Shown here: piece by piece, positions 37,833-56,275 of the stretch
Position numbering within the stretch: position 1 is the stretch's first letter
How the letters are laid out: each line of letters starts with the position of its first letter
DNA from: Baylisascaris procyonis
Taxonomy: Eukaryota; Nematoda; Chromadorea; Rhabditida; Ascarididae
Assembly: GCA_037389465.1 (NCBI GenBank)
Contig: JAZARR010000159.1
Coordinates: 2,406,501 to 2,470,500 of the forward strand
Direction of reading: 5' to 3'
Length of the DNA: 64,000 bases
Notes under the pieces: model-generated
What the model was told of the DNA's origin: nothing
What the model saw: only the letters and a program-made list of their open reading frames with translations
The model's database searches: none
Position numbers and translations under genes: made by a program

Positions 37833-40800
37833 TCCACCAAAGTGGTTTTAGAAGGTCAATCAAAATATGCAATGCGCTTTTGTGGCAACACGAAATGCTT
37901 CACTGATTACAGTGAACTTCCGCAGTCCGCCTTTCCACTGTCTCAACATACTGTAGACATCCTCTGCCTCTCAGCAGAAGTTTCCATCCTCGAGTCTATC
38001 GAAACCTGTAGACTTCATTCCTCTTCATGAAACCTTCTAGTCGCAAATATTTCTATTTATTATGTCACAAAGAAATCGGCAACCTCCTCACATAACAAGT
38101 AACTGGTACGTTATGGACATCTATAAACTTCAACAACTATGTTCGGCCTTTAGTCTTAAAAAGTTTTAAACAGTTCTCAGCAAAGAATACTCTAAAAGAA
38201 GAAGCATTTCTGAGCGTTTGTACGGGCTGCATAGTTTAAGAGCGGGGGAAGGGGGAGGGGAAAGTTGTGTGAAAAACAACACAATAGACATTCCACATTG
38301 TACAAAATCTACGTCGTATGCCAATTACAGCATGCGGTACTTTGTGAAATTCGATCGATCGCTAAGGTTCGAGCTTTCGATGAGCATCTTCCAGCCGACG
38401 ATTAAAAGATAACAGTTAAAAATAGTGACGCTGAACCGTTTCACCTGGTTGAATTCGGCAATATTACCTATCAGGCGCAGCATTCAATAAGAAATTGTTA
38501 CCATTGTAGAAATGAAAAAAGTGTTAAAACTTTAATAGTCAAATATACGCGTTCAAAACTGTTTCCAGATGCGTCAACAGAAGAAATATAGCAACGCATC
38601 AACGTCACATTTGAGATATTCACTAACGACACATATCCCACTGACAAATGCTCGATCAAGCAAACGATTGCAAACGCAGCACTCAATCGGCACACAATCT
38701 ATACATCGTTGAACATACTTTCCTGCTTATCATTGCGTTAACTGTACAAAAAATCGTTTAGTGCAATAATGTATTGCTGCAAAAGTGTTCTCCTTCCAAA
38801 ACTGCGTTTGCGGAATCGAAACGCAGTAGTGATGTGTTTAGTTGTGAATCATAAAATCTTATCTTAATTATTTGCAGTGCAAACTGCAAAATGCGATATC
38901 TTTTGCAAACTCATTTTGAGATGAGTTTTATCGATGATTCCTATCGCAGTGAAAATCTTTATGAAGTGATAGCCATAGCAATTCAGCCATAGCCATAGCA
39001 AAATAAATTATCTCGTATTTTCATTACTTCGCCTATATTTTCCTATATTTTTATTCATTTATTCATTCCCTATATTTCAACATATAAAAATAAATATTTC
39101 ACTTCTAAAGAAGCAAATTCCACATTTTCCAAACAACGTTACATTTATAAATCTCCATCGCTATCGAAATTGACCGAGAAAATTGGATATTCTCTTCAAC
39201 CATTTAAATCACCTGATTGAAAAAGTTATCTCTGTTTAGCAGATAATTGTTTTCAAAACTCTAAAGGAGTTTTCGATAAAAAAAGATAGGGATAAAGGAT
39301 AAATGTGCGGACAAATTATGGTGGTTGAATTTGCGGCAGAACCTGCCACCGAAAGTTTCAAAAATGTGGTACTGGAAATGTGCGGTAATAAGCTGACAGG
39401 GTGCAGCCATCCATGTAACCTACGAACCAAAACACAACCAACCAAAGTTCCACTCCAGAAACAGTGTTCTGGCTTGAAAGCTGCTATTCCATAAGAACAG
39501 ATAGCCACGAAGGGGCTTTTCACGATCAACTTCGTAATAAGCTTACGTGCCCTCCTGATTACAATTTAGCAGCGGTAGTGGGGATTCAGCTCATTCATCT
39601 CGACAACCTATCGGGATTGGCTGGCTGTTCAGACGGAATCTAACACATTCACCACTCACTTATTACTGTGACGAATAAAGAGTATGCAGAAATGTCTGCA
39701 AGAAGGGTTATATGCTCACAAAACCAATGAAAGTCCACATGTCAGCAAAAAGTAACGTAGTCAGAAGTTTTGTGAGTAAACGGTAACCAATTAGCAGTGC
39801 CATAAGATCCAAATGAGGCCTTCAACCGAAGCTAAGGATTTCAGGCGCTCAGAACTACATCCGCAACACCTGTGTTCAAATTCCTTGTATCCTTCCCCTG
39901 CTCTCCCTACAAAGCCGACAAAACGGCTGACTGCACTTAGCGATGATGTTTAAGAAACCAGAGGGTGAAAAACATCACAATGTGGGCTGATGCCTTGCTT
40001 CAGCAAAAGCAAAGAATTTAACTTGCGACATCAACACTGAAAAAAAAATGTGGCTTGCAATAAGGTCTGATCGCATCTTCATTTCAACGTAGGTTCCAAT
40101 ACTTTAATAGTTTATTTAAAAAGAACAAAGCATATAATACACAGGTCAAATGAAAGAAAGATATAAAATTGGAAAAAAGGGCCAGAATTTACAAAGTGAG
40201 ACACTCTCAAATCCGCGAAATTGGGATCTGAGAAAGCGTATGTGAATGGAAAAAAAACTTGGAAAAAACTGAACAACAAGGCCACAACCACCTGAACAGC
40301 CGAATATTTAGCCTAAAAGGAATTGGCATAAGATGTGAATGAGAACATGGAAACATAAAGGAACATATATTACACAAGAAAAGAAGCGAAAAGGGAAACG
40401 AAGTGGGAACATCACATGTAAATAACACGGACCTGATACAGGTAAACATAATTGTCAGGAAATGCAACCAATTGCAATCACTCTCCTCAGCCGTAAAAAT
40501 AACGATCGCTGAGAACCCGAAACTTGTACTGATTGAATTAAAGACTTAGAACAAGATGAACAACCTGATACAGTTTAATAAACTTCACAATTATGAACAA
40601 TTGATGGGGCAAAGCAAGCATACGGCCGACAACAGCACCACCAGTTAGACGACGCACTTTATTAATGCGAGAGATCCCTTACACAATGGCTAGGTTGGGA
40701 ACAAAATCGAGCTCGGAACCGCCAAGAGTAGAAGAATTGGAGGTTCCAGGGCAACAGGGTGCCAACTTTCTGCCTTTGGGTCTCCTAGCAACTATCGTGT

Positions 40801-42930
40801 ATTACCTTCAAACTCTGAACAACTAAATACCAAAATCGCCATTCAAAATAAACAAAGAGAGAAGCCTTGAAAGAATTTACAACATCTCATTCAACGACGT
40901 TTTGTATACGCACTACACTAGACTATAACATACGTATATCAAAGTATATCAGGGTTTTTTAGCCTGGAGCTATAAAATGCCTCACTTAACTTCAGTCATT
41001 AAAACGAGTTCATCAACATCAAATTACTTCATTACTAAAATCTTTGAAATGCTCAAATAATCAATTATGTTCCACTTGAAAGTAATTTGTTACGATCAAA
41101 CGAAATTTGAAAAAAAAAAAAGATCTAGTAAATTAGCACATATGGGGACAAGCAAAACAAAAATACTCGTCGACATATGATCAGCTCTTCAGGGTATAAA
41201 ATTACAGAATTCATCTGGTGCTCCAAATTTTGTAACATCGAGTGTTTGGTATGCTAATGCAAGCAAGCCAGCTGAACATATCTTAGAACAGTGTTGTTCT
41301 GTCTCAGAAATTTCGAAGAACAGTGTTGTTCTATCTCAGAAATTTCGACTACCAAAAATTCATTAGTAACATCTGTTGAGGCAGCCAAGTAAGCAAGTAT
41401 TTTCATTACGCAGGAAAGGTGGGAAAGCGAAAACGCAATCATAAGCCCCCCCTATTTGACTGCTCCATGTGTTAGTCTATTTGTCTGTTTACCTAGTAGT
41501 TGCAACTTGTGAATCACAAAAGCTAAGATAACAAGATTATTAGATCACAAAATAACCGACTGGATTCGTAGGGAAGCGCATTATTAGGCGTTTTATATCT
41601 ACTTTTTGTACACTTGAACAACCGGCTCACCTAATAGGTTGAAATAAAGATTCATACCTTGTCACCCTCCTTTTTTGGTACTTTCTTCACTTGCCTTGAG
41701 AAGTAAGTATTGCTTCCATATATTTGAAAGTTTTCTTGAGCATTTCTGGGAGGCAACTCAGCACGTGGTATATGACCTAGAATCTCATTTGCGAAGCGAA
41801 ACTCCTGAAATTCGACGCCGTTATGATCTTCCCATGCGTGCCTTTCCATTCAACTCCTAAGACTAACGACGATTAAACAAGGACATTATTGTAGAAAGAA
41901 TGTTTTTGCACATTAATGCAACCTATTCTCCCTCATTTTATTACTGCTCATGCGCGTACTTTTCATGTAAATTTCCTGTGTAATTAATTATGCATTCCGC
42001 TAGAACTCAAATTTCATTTGCTAAGGATTTCACTTATCTCAGGTCAACAAGGGAGGCAGACATGATTGGGTCACGCGCTCGCCCGACCCTCACTCGGCCA
42101 CGACAGGGATAGTAGTCTAGTTGCATTTCGCCATGCATGGTCAAGATTATACCTGCTACTGGAATATGGCTCATCTACATTTCCGCCTTCCCTGCATGGC
42201 CCAGTGGGGGATCGCACCCACGTTCTGGCTCCCCTTACCTAACATTCGAACTGACCTAGCCGTTTTTTCACCACGTGCGTTCGAGGTGTGTTTTCAAATG
42301 TGGCCGAGTCGCCATCGAGGTAACAAATGGGTGGGTGTGTGGCGTCGGCTAGGTTTTCCACTCCCGCTGCTGGTCACCATGCCTTCGTTGTCTAGTCGTG
42401 TTGCTGGGTTTCACAGTTTATGTAATAAATGTCTCACTTCAGTTTATAGCTTTTGGCTACCGCCTTATGAAGTGAAATCCTTTTTCTAGCATTAATTGAA
42501 GAAAATATGAAGCATAGTTTGAGGCAGAGAATGGTATACATTAACCTTAAGAGACAAAAGTATAATAAGGACAGGTTTGTCTCAAGGTATATCAGGTATA
42601 GGTATGACATAATTTGGTCACCTGCTGAAAGTGTAGTAGATTTTAAGAAACCATAATATAAAAGAACATCAGTGCACGTTAACACGTGGTGCCAAAAGAC
42701 TATCACGCTAGCACGAAAGCAATTCATCTTGCCAATTCGCTAAGTCCTTGTCCTGCTTGAAATTGGTGAGAAAAAAACTGAGGCTAATCTCTCTCGAATC
42801 TCTCACGAATATGTCGTTCCCGTTAAAATGCTCAGAGATGCTTCGAGCATTTTCTGCGTTTGAGGAACAAAATGATGGTCACTCTAATGCCCACCCAGAT
42901 ATCTTCTGGAGGAGCCAGTCCAACACATGA
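37833..42930. other. Intergenic region between the GPCR and CDK20 genes
   Basis: About 5.1 kb between two convergent genes (the GPCR reads rightward, the kinase leftward), so both 3' ends lie here. Open frames are short and unlike known families. One 32-bp tandem duplication is listed separately. I see no other gene. Confidence 0.6.
41285..41349. repeat. 32-bp tandem duplication with internal palindrome
   Basis: Two nearly identical 32-bp units, each containing GAACAGTGTTGTTC (an imperfect palindrome) and CTCAGAAATTTCGA. One base differs between the units (GTCTC versus ATCTC). Confidence 0.9.
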
Positions 42931-48514
<5,584 letters not shown>

Positions 48515-51500
48515 TGACTCAAAGATTGCACGAAGCCACTCTTGCGAGTAAAGCGCCCTCCGTCGTCGTCGCGCTAACAATACCGCAATAAATCAACCCC
48601 GACACATGAAACGAACCGGATTCTGAAACAAAATGAATGCATGGGTGAAGTTGCATCATCAATCGAGGATTGAAGTGTAAATAGCGTCGTCAGCCTTCGA
48701 CTAAATACGGCATTGAGAGAATCTGAGGTTAGTTCGACGAAGACGTACTTGATAAAGACAAACTCTATCGTTCCACCACGAATACCTAACGAAAAACATT
48801 AGCGCGCAGTCCAGTGGGGCGAATCGTGCCTTGATCAAAGTTACCAATCCCCCATTTCACCTCGTAATAAAATAATTATCATAATTACCAACAAAAAGCC
48901 GTCTCGTATTCCATCCGTGATTTGGTTGCCATCCGCCTTGCATAGGTCATGGCTTTGCAAGCAGATATCGAGTATAAATTCGGAAGCTCTGATTTGATGG
49001 AAATTTTAAGAGTTCATCCATTCCGCAATTTTGGACCACCAAACGTCAAGAATGGAACAAAAAACGTAGCATGTCAAAAACGTTCTCAAATTCTAAAACG
49101 TGAGCAAAACGTATTGTTCACTTATTGAAATTCGCTTCTAACAAAATCACTATTTGAAAGCAAAGAGAAAGAAATTTTCTGCCAAATATTTGTAGAATTG
49201 TTGCGATATTTCCTTTCCATATCACATGTAAGTTTAATGAAATGGAGCTAAACTAAGCATAAGTTGTATTTCCCGTTAAACAAATGTGGATAACTGAACG
49301 AAAAAAAGAGTTGCTTTTGGAAATATGTCAGTTTGCGTTAAGCACTTATCTTCACCTCACGAAGAGAGAAGCTGCACCCGCAACAATGAAGTCTACCAAT
49401 ATGGCAGCGTAGAATATGCAAAATTAAAAAGTTAGAACAACGCGCCTATATATACATTGAATATAAATGAAATATATATAGATATACAACTAACTAACTG
49501 CAAATATATCGCTTACATCAGAGTTCAAAAACTTCGACTCAACCCATAAAGTTGAAGAAAGTTTCACATCCGTCTGTTGAGACCTCAGAGACGCACGTTC
49601 TTATACGCTTAAGATGCTGGCAACATGCGCCATTAGGACATGTTGTGGGATCAGGAGGTGGAGAGCATGTTCAAACATGTTTCATTATGGATTCGTGATA
49701 AGTGAAGCTTATTACGGACGGTTGTCGTCGTGTATTGCGGTTATCAGAAGGACTAATGGCTGACATCGATAGCTTACGATATATGAAAATGCTGAAGATA
49801 CTTGGAAACCTGAAACTGCCTAAAGAGGATTTCTTGGGTTGACTCGAGGATTTGAGCCTGTTGTACATACGACGACTCTGCCCAAGATGCGGACACGAAG
49901 CGGTACAGTGGCGATATTCGCCGAAAATAGAAATGTAGTTGCCATGCATGTGGGACGAAGTTCAAAGTTGATTTTTATGCTCCTCTTTTCACTGAGCACA
50001 CCAAACTGAATCCCAAAGTATCTCTTCATCTTCTTCATTATTACCTCAATAATAGGGGGTCGTTGGGATCAATATAATATGAATATGATGCTCCAAGGAA
50101 AGCCATACAATGGCATGGTCGTTTAGCTATATCCTCGCTCAACACTCTCTTGCCAAATCTAAAACGATCGGAGACTTCGGCGTTGCTATGGAAGCAGATG
50201 AAACAAGTATGAAGCGCATCGTCCGACGATTACCTGGCGTCAACGTCAGTGTGCATTTGGAAAAACAGAGGATCCGGGCAAATCTTCAGCAGGCTTCCAA
50301 ATCATCGAGATGTGCACATTTTGCTACATTTAACAATACTCGTCAGGTTCGGTACCCAAATTCATTCCAACCATTGGAAGGCCTAGTTGACCCGCAAACA
50401 AGCTCGCAAATATAATATCCGATATACATTGATGCGACCCAAGCAAAGGATCAAGGGGTACCATGGCTTGAATCCGGTTATCAATAAGCGCTACAGCAAC
50501 GATTAAGAGGTCACATGAAGGCAAGAGTTTAGCGAACGATCACAAGTTTTCTTCAATTCTTGATTCCATGTTACGGAGTTCTATCTATGTGGGTAGTGAA
50601 TGCAGCTCCAGTGTCTTCAGTCTATAAGACCACCACTGATGAAATTTGGTGCCTCTCTGAAAACTCTAAAGGGGAAAGCAGATGGACGGGAAATTTTTGG
50701 TCAAAGGTGAGAGTAACTTCTTTAACAAAGGAGTTATAACTGCATGTTCTCAGTGGGAATGGGCATTCTCCAATGGCACGAGTGTAAGCGGGAAATTTTT
50801 CTTGAGCAAATTAGTGACACATCATTAAGAGTTAACGGAACCGTATTATCAACTTTTTAAATCGCTTCAAAGACAGATTCCATAACAAGTGCCCGAAATT
50901 TTTGTAAAGATTCCGACATGAAGTCCAACTTCATGCCGTTACTTGTCGTGAAAACAATGAAGTAATAATCCATGACAACGTATTTTTCGTTATCCTTTAT
51001 CATACCAGGAACATTCTCCAATTTCAAAACATCCGCAGTGTTTCACAGTTTAAGCCTTACATTTAAATATGACTGAAATAATTTGTGTCGATCTGTGCAA
51101 AGAAAACTTTTATGACTTTTAAGGAGCTTAGTGTATTTGACCCGCATTTTGTAGCGCAATTTGCAGATTAAGCGCTAGGTTTGGAGCTGATCAACAAGTC
51201 AAACAACAGTGAACTATGATTTGCCAGGCTGAACGTTTTATCAACAAAGGACTTCGTAAGTGTTTTGGAATCAAAACTCAACAAAATATTTGTCACCGAT
51301 ACCATTTGTTCCGACTGGTTCAAAGATATTTGACAAAAGTTCTCATCAATTATTCAGTTCATCCAGTACCATTAGAATCGAAAATAAAAATTGCTCCACA
51401 TGATTCTTGAATACATGAAATCCCAATTGCAATAATTTCGGTATCAGAAGTGACGATGATGTCAAGTAATTTAATAGATGTTCGTCACCTTGATAAGCGA

Positions 51501-51905
51501 TACAGGGAGCTAGCTGGATGTAAATATACAAAAACTTTTAGCTCCAAGACAACATTATAAAACGAAAAAGGACTGTATATAGATGGATATGAAGATAGAA
51601 AACTCAATAACAATGAACCAGTGTCACAGTTAGTAAATAACATCATAGCATCACCTCAACTTACGCCTGATCCTGGCGACAAAGAGTGAAAGGAAGCTGT
51701 TCAATAAAAGTTCAACTTCTTGGTATTTACCGAATTTAGCCCATCTCCGTGATACAAGCCACATTTAGCCTGTACTAGTCAACCAAGATGACAAGATTAT
51801 TCAGATCTTTTCTCAATAATCGACCATTCACAATGTTAGGAGGAATCAGATGATGACAGTTTCAGCTGATGCAATAAATCAAGTTTGAAACGACTGAATA
51901 CACTG

Positions 51906-51952
51906 TTTTTTTTTTTTTGTTTTTTTGTTTTGTTTTTTTTTTTTTTTTTTTT
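51906..51952 (+). repeat. T-rich homopolymer tract
   Basis: About 47 bases of T with three single G interruptions. It could be the reverse of a retrocopy poly-A tail, but no body was identified on its right side. Confidence 0.9.
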
Positions 51953-52964
51953 GAGACTCAAACATTCAAACGGAAAGCGTCATAGAACAAATGCGACAGG
52001 AATGAACATGTGGGAATGAAACAACACGTGGAAACATAACGCAAAGGGTTCTTAAAAGTGATGGTGTGAAGATCACGGCACAACACAGTTCAGCACGGTA
52101 GCCTTTCTAGCTTCCTCGCGTAAGTAACAGTCTTTGATGAGAACGTTTGTTATCGGCTTGTCAAATCGAATCCAATGCAGAAACTCATCCCTCATTGTGC
52201 TTCCATCCTAATAAGCGCTATATTACCCCATCTCGTTGATTCATTCAGCAAGCAAAACCTCTGAAAAAATTATTTCGGTACACCTAAAGATCCTAGTAAA
52301 AAAATCCATTTTTCAAATTATTAAAACCTTCTTCGTCCGACCCGAATTTTCAGCTGTGATGAAGACAAACAATGTTGGGAGCATCGATGAACTAACGCTT
52401 CTATTGGCTTCCTAGAGCAGGGTCCAGAGAGTGAAAAGAGATTGGGGTTCCAGCAGAGTACCGAGTTGAAAGGCTTGCACTGGTCAACGGTTATGCGAAG
52501 CAAGCAAGAGCCTCTATAAAAGATTGCAAAAAAAGTATACTCAAAACGAAGAGCAACTTTAATAATCACCTTGCAAGGGACGGTAGCTGACCACCTAAAG
52601 AGAACGGAAGGGAAGTGGGATGTGAGTCACCGCCAAATAAGGCGCGATCAGAGCAAAATATTTTGCATTCCTGTTCTTCTCCCTTTTTGGGAAAGAATGA
52701 GGGAATTTTTCCATCTACGGAAGTGGACCATCCAACTGTGTACATACTTCCGAATAGCCTTTGGTCGTTTTTTCCCCAAAAACTGTTTGCAAAGCTATCT
52801 TCATATCGACTCTCGTGGATGACCATTATTTCGTTCAAATGTTTCTTGAAAAAACTTTCTTCGACCGATCTTCGCTTTCGCTATTTGATATCAGCTGAAA
52901 AAAACAAAAAAAACTTTAAAAAATTTTTCCCATTTTGCATGTGTTCTACGACTGGTATACGTTT

Positions 52965-53200
52965 TGCAAAAGTTTCTTTACAGAAGCACATTATGGCGAA
53001 GTTGTGTGTCGATACATCGATATATGAATCATTATGTGTGGTCTACTTGCCTGTACAATGGTTTCAGGAACCGTTGAAATCGAAAATTTGGTGTATGCAA
53101 TACGGTCCATAAAATGACAATCTATATTAGATTACAGATGGCACTGATCCATTACAGAAAATGTCAACAGGGCAGTCGGGTCACTATGATATGAAGTCGC
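52965..53200 (+). repeat. Dispersed repeat family A, diverged copy
   Basis: TTTGCAAAAG, then GCACATTATGGCGAAGT, GTCGATACATCGATATATG and TTATGTGTGGTCTACTTG parallel the order of blocks at 36985 and 47757. The 3' portion ends with GGGCAGTCG, like AGGCAGTCG at the end of the 47757 copy. More diverged than the others. Confidence 0.5.
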
Positions 53201-55079
53201 TATTTTGCATATTTTATATTTTGTTGATAGCTTGTAAAACTGATTTGCTAAGCAAAAGCGGATATCTGTCAATTTCGATGGCTCACTTCCGCTGCACTCA
53301 TTTCATTTAATTGCTTTACGGTTTGTTTCAAAATTTGATTTTCCGTTTGTGTGAAAATGATTGCTTTACTTCTTTTTTGGTGTCTAAAACAATGTTATTT
53401 TTCATTGGGTATATTTGTGATCGATTGTATATTCACCATCATTGAGTTATTTCCACCTCATTGACGAATAAACTATATTATAAAACGGGAGATGAGAGGA
53501 TTGGACGGAAGGGAAGGCAACCAATATACATCTACAGTAATAATGATGACTCATCGCCGATGCCGTGAACACGTCGCTCTATGCTCTTTCAACAACGTTT
53601 GCTGACAACATTCTTTATGGGATTTGAGATGAGTGCTTTTCTTCTATTTACTTCTACTAAGATATACTCAAATACATTACAATAAAAAGAAATGCAAGGT
53701 GAGGCATAAGTTGGAAGCGATCTCTGTAAGAAGCTCTTCTCTCGTAGTATTTCTAAAAGCGTCGACAAGCAGTTACATCTTTACTAAACGAATAATCCGA
53801 ATAAATAGTCGCAGTAATTGTCATTTCCACAATCTATAGTTCACTCATCTCTTCGAGCCGCTTCAATTTTACGAAAAAATTAATTGCTGGCAATCAATAA
53901 GATCGGCGTATCTCATGCGGGCAGTGCGACCAACGAAGAAACGACAGGTGTCACTAATCAAAGCTGTCAGCGCACTGCGCAAGCATCTGAATATTCGACG
54001 CAAAACTGCCGAATACCACAACCATACCGAATACCATAATTCTTTTCATAGTTTAACGTAATATGCTAATAAGCTGAGAATGAAACTACTGAATTTCTCA
54101 ACTCTCAACTACACTACCACAGGTACATGTGCAGCCATTGCACGAGAAGTGCCACGATAGGGGAGTGTCATGCGAAAAGCTTTCATCACAAATCATTTTT
54201 GAGTTCGGCTAAGGGTTTTTTCAAGGTATAGCTGATGAAAGTAAATGAAGGGGAACGGCAAGAGACTACAGCAAAACAATCGTTCTTTTAAACTCAAAAA
54301 GCAAAAGTCTACCTTCATCAGTGAAATTTTACGCTAATCATTAGAACGACATGTTTGTTATTAACAGAAGCGCGTGTTACTTCCGTCTTAATTCCATTGT
54401 TTTTCTCGCGTTCCTGTTTTCTGACTATCACATCCCATTTCAGCTCTTTCTCATTCTTGTGCACACTCATGACATATCAAATATTGCTTTGCAACGACTC
54501 ATACATTGTTTTCAGCAGGTATCTCGGTGAGGAAAAGAGAACTGAAACTGCATCATCGAACACAGGAAGTAACAACGAAAGTCACATAAAAATCTGACAA
54601 CATGTTGAAGCTGCTGTGTCGTCACAAGATCTTGCAAATATTTCAACTTTCGAATACAATCATCAGCTATAAATTTCTCGTTGGAAGTGAACTAACTGTT
54701 AATTTGTGTAGGAAAAAAATCGCAGTTATAAAGACTCAAAAAGAATCTTAAAACATCGAAAAAAACATTGCGCATGCATTGAGCTCATCTCAGCTGTACG
54801 CTGCAAAATGCATTTGCGAGTGCCGATTGTGAGTGAATGGGAGAATAGAATAAAGTTCTCATCATTAGCGTATGCTTCCTACTCTTTATGGATTCGATAG
54901 GTTTTCTTATTGCAGTAAAATATCACAAGAATAGGCACACCTTCGGCGAATAGGCTGAATGGAGATTTCTGCAAAGCGCACGAAGATACGCAAATAAACA
55001 CGCGCAGCGCCACTAAATCGACAAACGCGACATTCACGCACGTGCACACAGCCTTAAGAGCCAATTATGTATGGAGGGT

Positions 55080-55720
55080 GGCAGTGGTCAGTGGTGCTTT
55101 TCTTGAGGAATTGCTAGGAGGCGGAACTAGGATGAAAAGGGGCTACAACGAGTTAATAAGTACGAACAGCCGCAGGTGGCACGGACGATGACGTCAGCTG
55201 GAGGCAGAAGCGAAAGCGGAGCGGATTGCGAACACAACGACGCCGCCCGGAGAAGGGATGCACTTTGAACGAGGAGTGGAGCCGTGGCCCGCTGCCATGG
55301 CAATTCTGGCAGACAGCGCTGCTTCGCAGTCGACTAGGTGCCCACCAGCCGCTTCACGCTCTCTCTAAACGCCACACCCTCTAGCCGTCAATGGAGCCAC
55401 TCATCACGCGCCCGAACCGATTAGAATTCCCGCAAAAAAGTGCGATTTTCAGTCATTCAGACGTTTCTCTGATACCATAATGATTGTTACCTTTTGTTGA
55501 GTGCTCCACGGTCATCCTTATCATCATCCCTCTCGATGCCTTTCCTCCCCTCACCTTCCCCTCTAGTGCTCGGAGTGCACAGTCATTCCTCCGTGGGGCC
55601 CCTTTCAAAGGAGCCCGCATAAAGATGATTAATTGATTTTAGGCTGCGGAGACCCTATCACGGAGTCCACGCCGGTCAAACATCCCCTGCTCGCTGAGGA
55701 TTATCTGAAATTAAGCTCCT
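55080..55720. other. GC-rich block with CRE/E-box overlap
   Basis: This block is visibly richer in G and C than its surroundings. It contains TGACGTCAGCTG at about 55188-55199, a cAMP-response palindrome overlapping a CAGCTG E-box, and further right GGGGCCCC and CCGCGG sites with short inverted repeats. No open frame matches a family. It may be a promoter or enhancer or a GC-rich repeat; direction and target are unknown. Confidence 0.35.
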
Positions 55721-56041
55721 CCCGCGGAGGCCCCATGGGTTTTCTCATTTCTGTAAGAGATATTACAAAAGCAGGTCTTGCCTTCACGAGCTGAAAAAAT
55801 TTCTGCACAGGGTGTTAAGAACATGAAGAAACTTCGTAAGGCAGCGGATTCAAATAAGATACGCCGAAGGGAAACGTGACACTTGTCAAAAATGAGACAA
55901 CAGTTTACTGCAAATGACGGCACCTGATATAGCGGACACAATCGGAAAACACATCGGAAAACGGACAAGGTAGACCTGGACGAGCTCAACGTATATTTTT
56001 AAAGATTTTTTTAAACATGTTTTTTAAGACTTATCTGCAGT

Positions 56042-56275
56042 TAAGCAAAATATTTGGATTTAATGGGATTGCAGATAAAGTGCTGAAGTTGGGAAAGCAT
56101 CAGATCATGCCAGAACTATCCTCTCTTTTAACTACATCATTTCAGTGAGAAAATGCTCAGAGGAATAGAAACTTTCAAATGTAATCGTCATATACAAAGA
56201 CAGCGACAACGCGAAAAATGCGGCAGATTATAGGCCTATATCGCAATTGCGCTGCGTGTTGAAATTCTTTGAATT
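56042..56275 (+). mobile_element. Degraded RTE-like LINE reverse transcriptase fragment
   Basis: + strand frames read GFNGIADKVLKLG (compare the RT motif GPDGIPAExLK), then LSSLLTTSF, then after a frame change VIVIYKDSDNAKNAADYRPI and SQLRCVLKFFEF, matching the RT motif xxIxKKGDxxxxxNYRPIxLLxxxYKxF. The catalytic region is missing, and a stop and frameshift break it. It is a dead relic. Confidence 0.8.

Larger units (their letters stand above)
48515..56041. other. Region upstream of the kinase gene, no gene recognised
   Basis: About 7.5 kb with only short, motif-free open frames (the longest is 165 codons at 52615-53112, +, with no recognisable domain). It includes the putative kinase promoter next to 48515, a family A repeat, T-rich simple sequence and a GC-rich block. 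Weak retroelement-like strings near 49.8-50.5 kb are treated as a finding only. Confidence 0.5.

Noticed and set aside
37346..37906. 186-codon + strand open frame
   Set aside because: It reads across the sixth GPCR exon in a different frame; the real frame carries TM7.
42190..42230. TGGCCCAGTGG followed by GGATCGCACCC, Pol III-like boxes
   Set aside because: The two boxes are adjacent rather than tRNA-spaced, and no cloverleaf forms.
48515..49000. Search for a DAF-19 X-box upstream of the kinase gene, for example GGTTGCCATCCGCC near 48922
   Set aside because: The second half-site does not match RRNAAC, so it is not a credible X-box.
52615..53112. 165-codon + strand open frame
   Set aside because: No domain; its 3' part overlaps a dispersed repeat copy.
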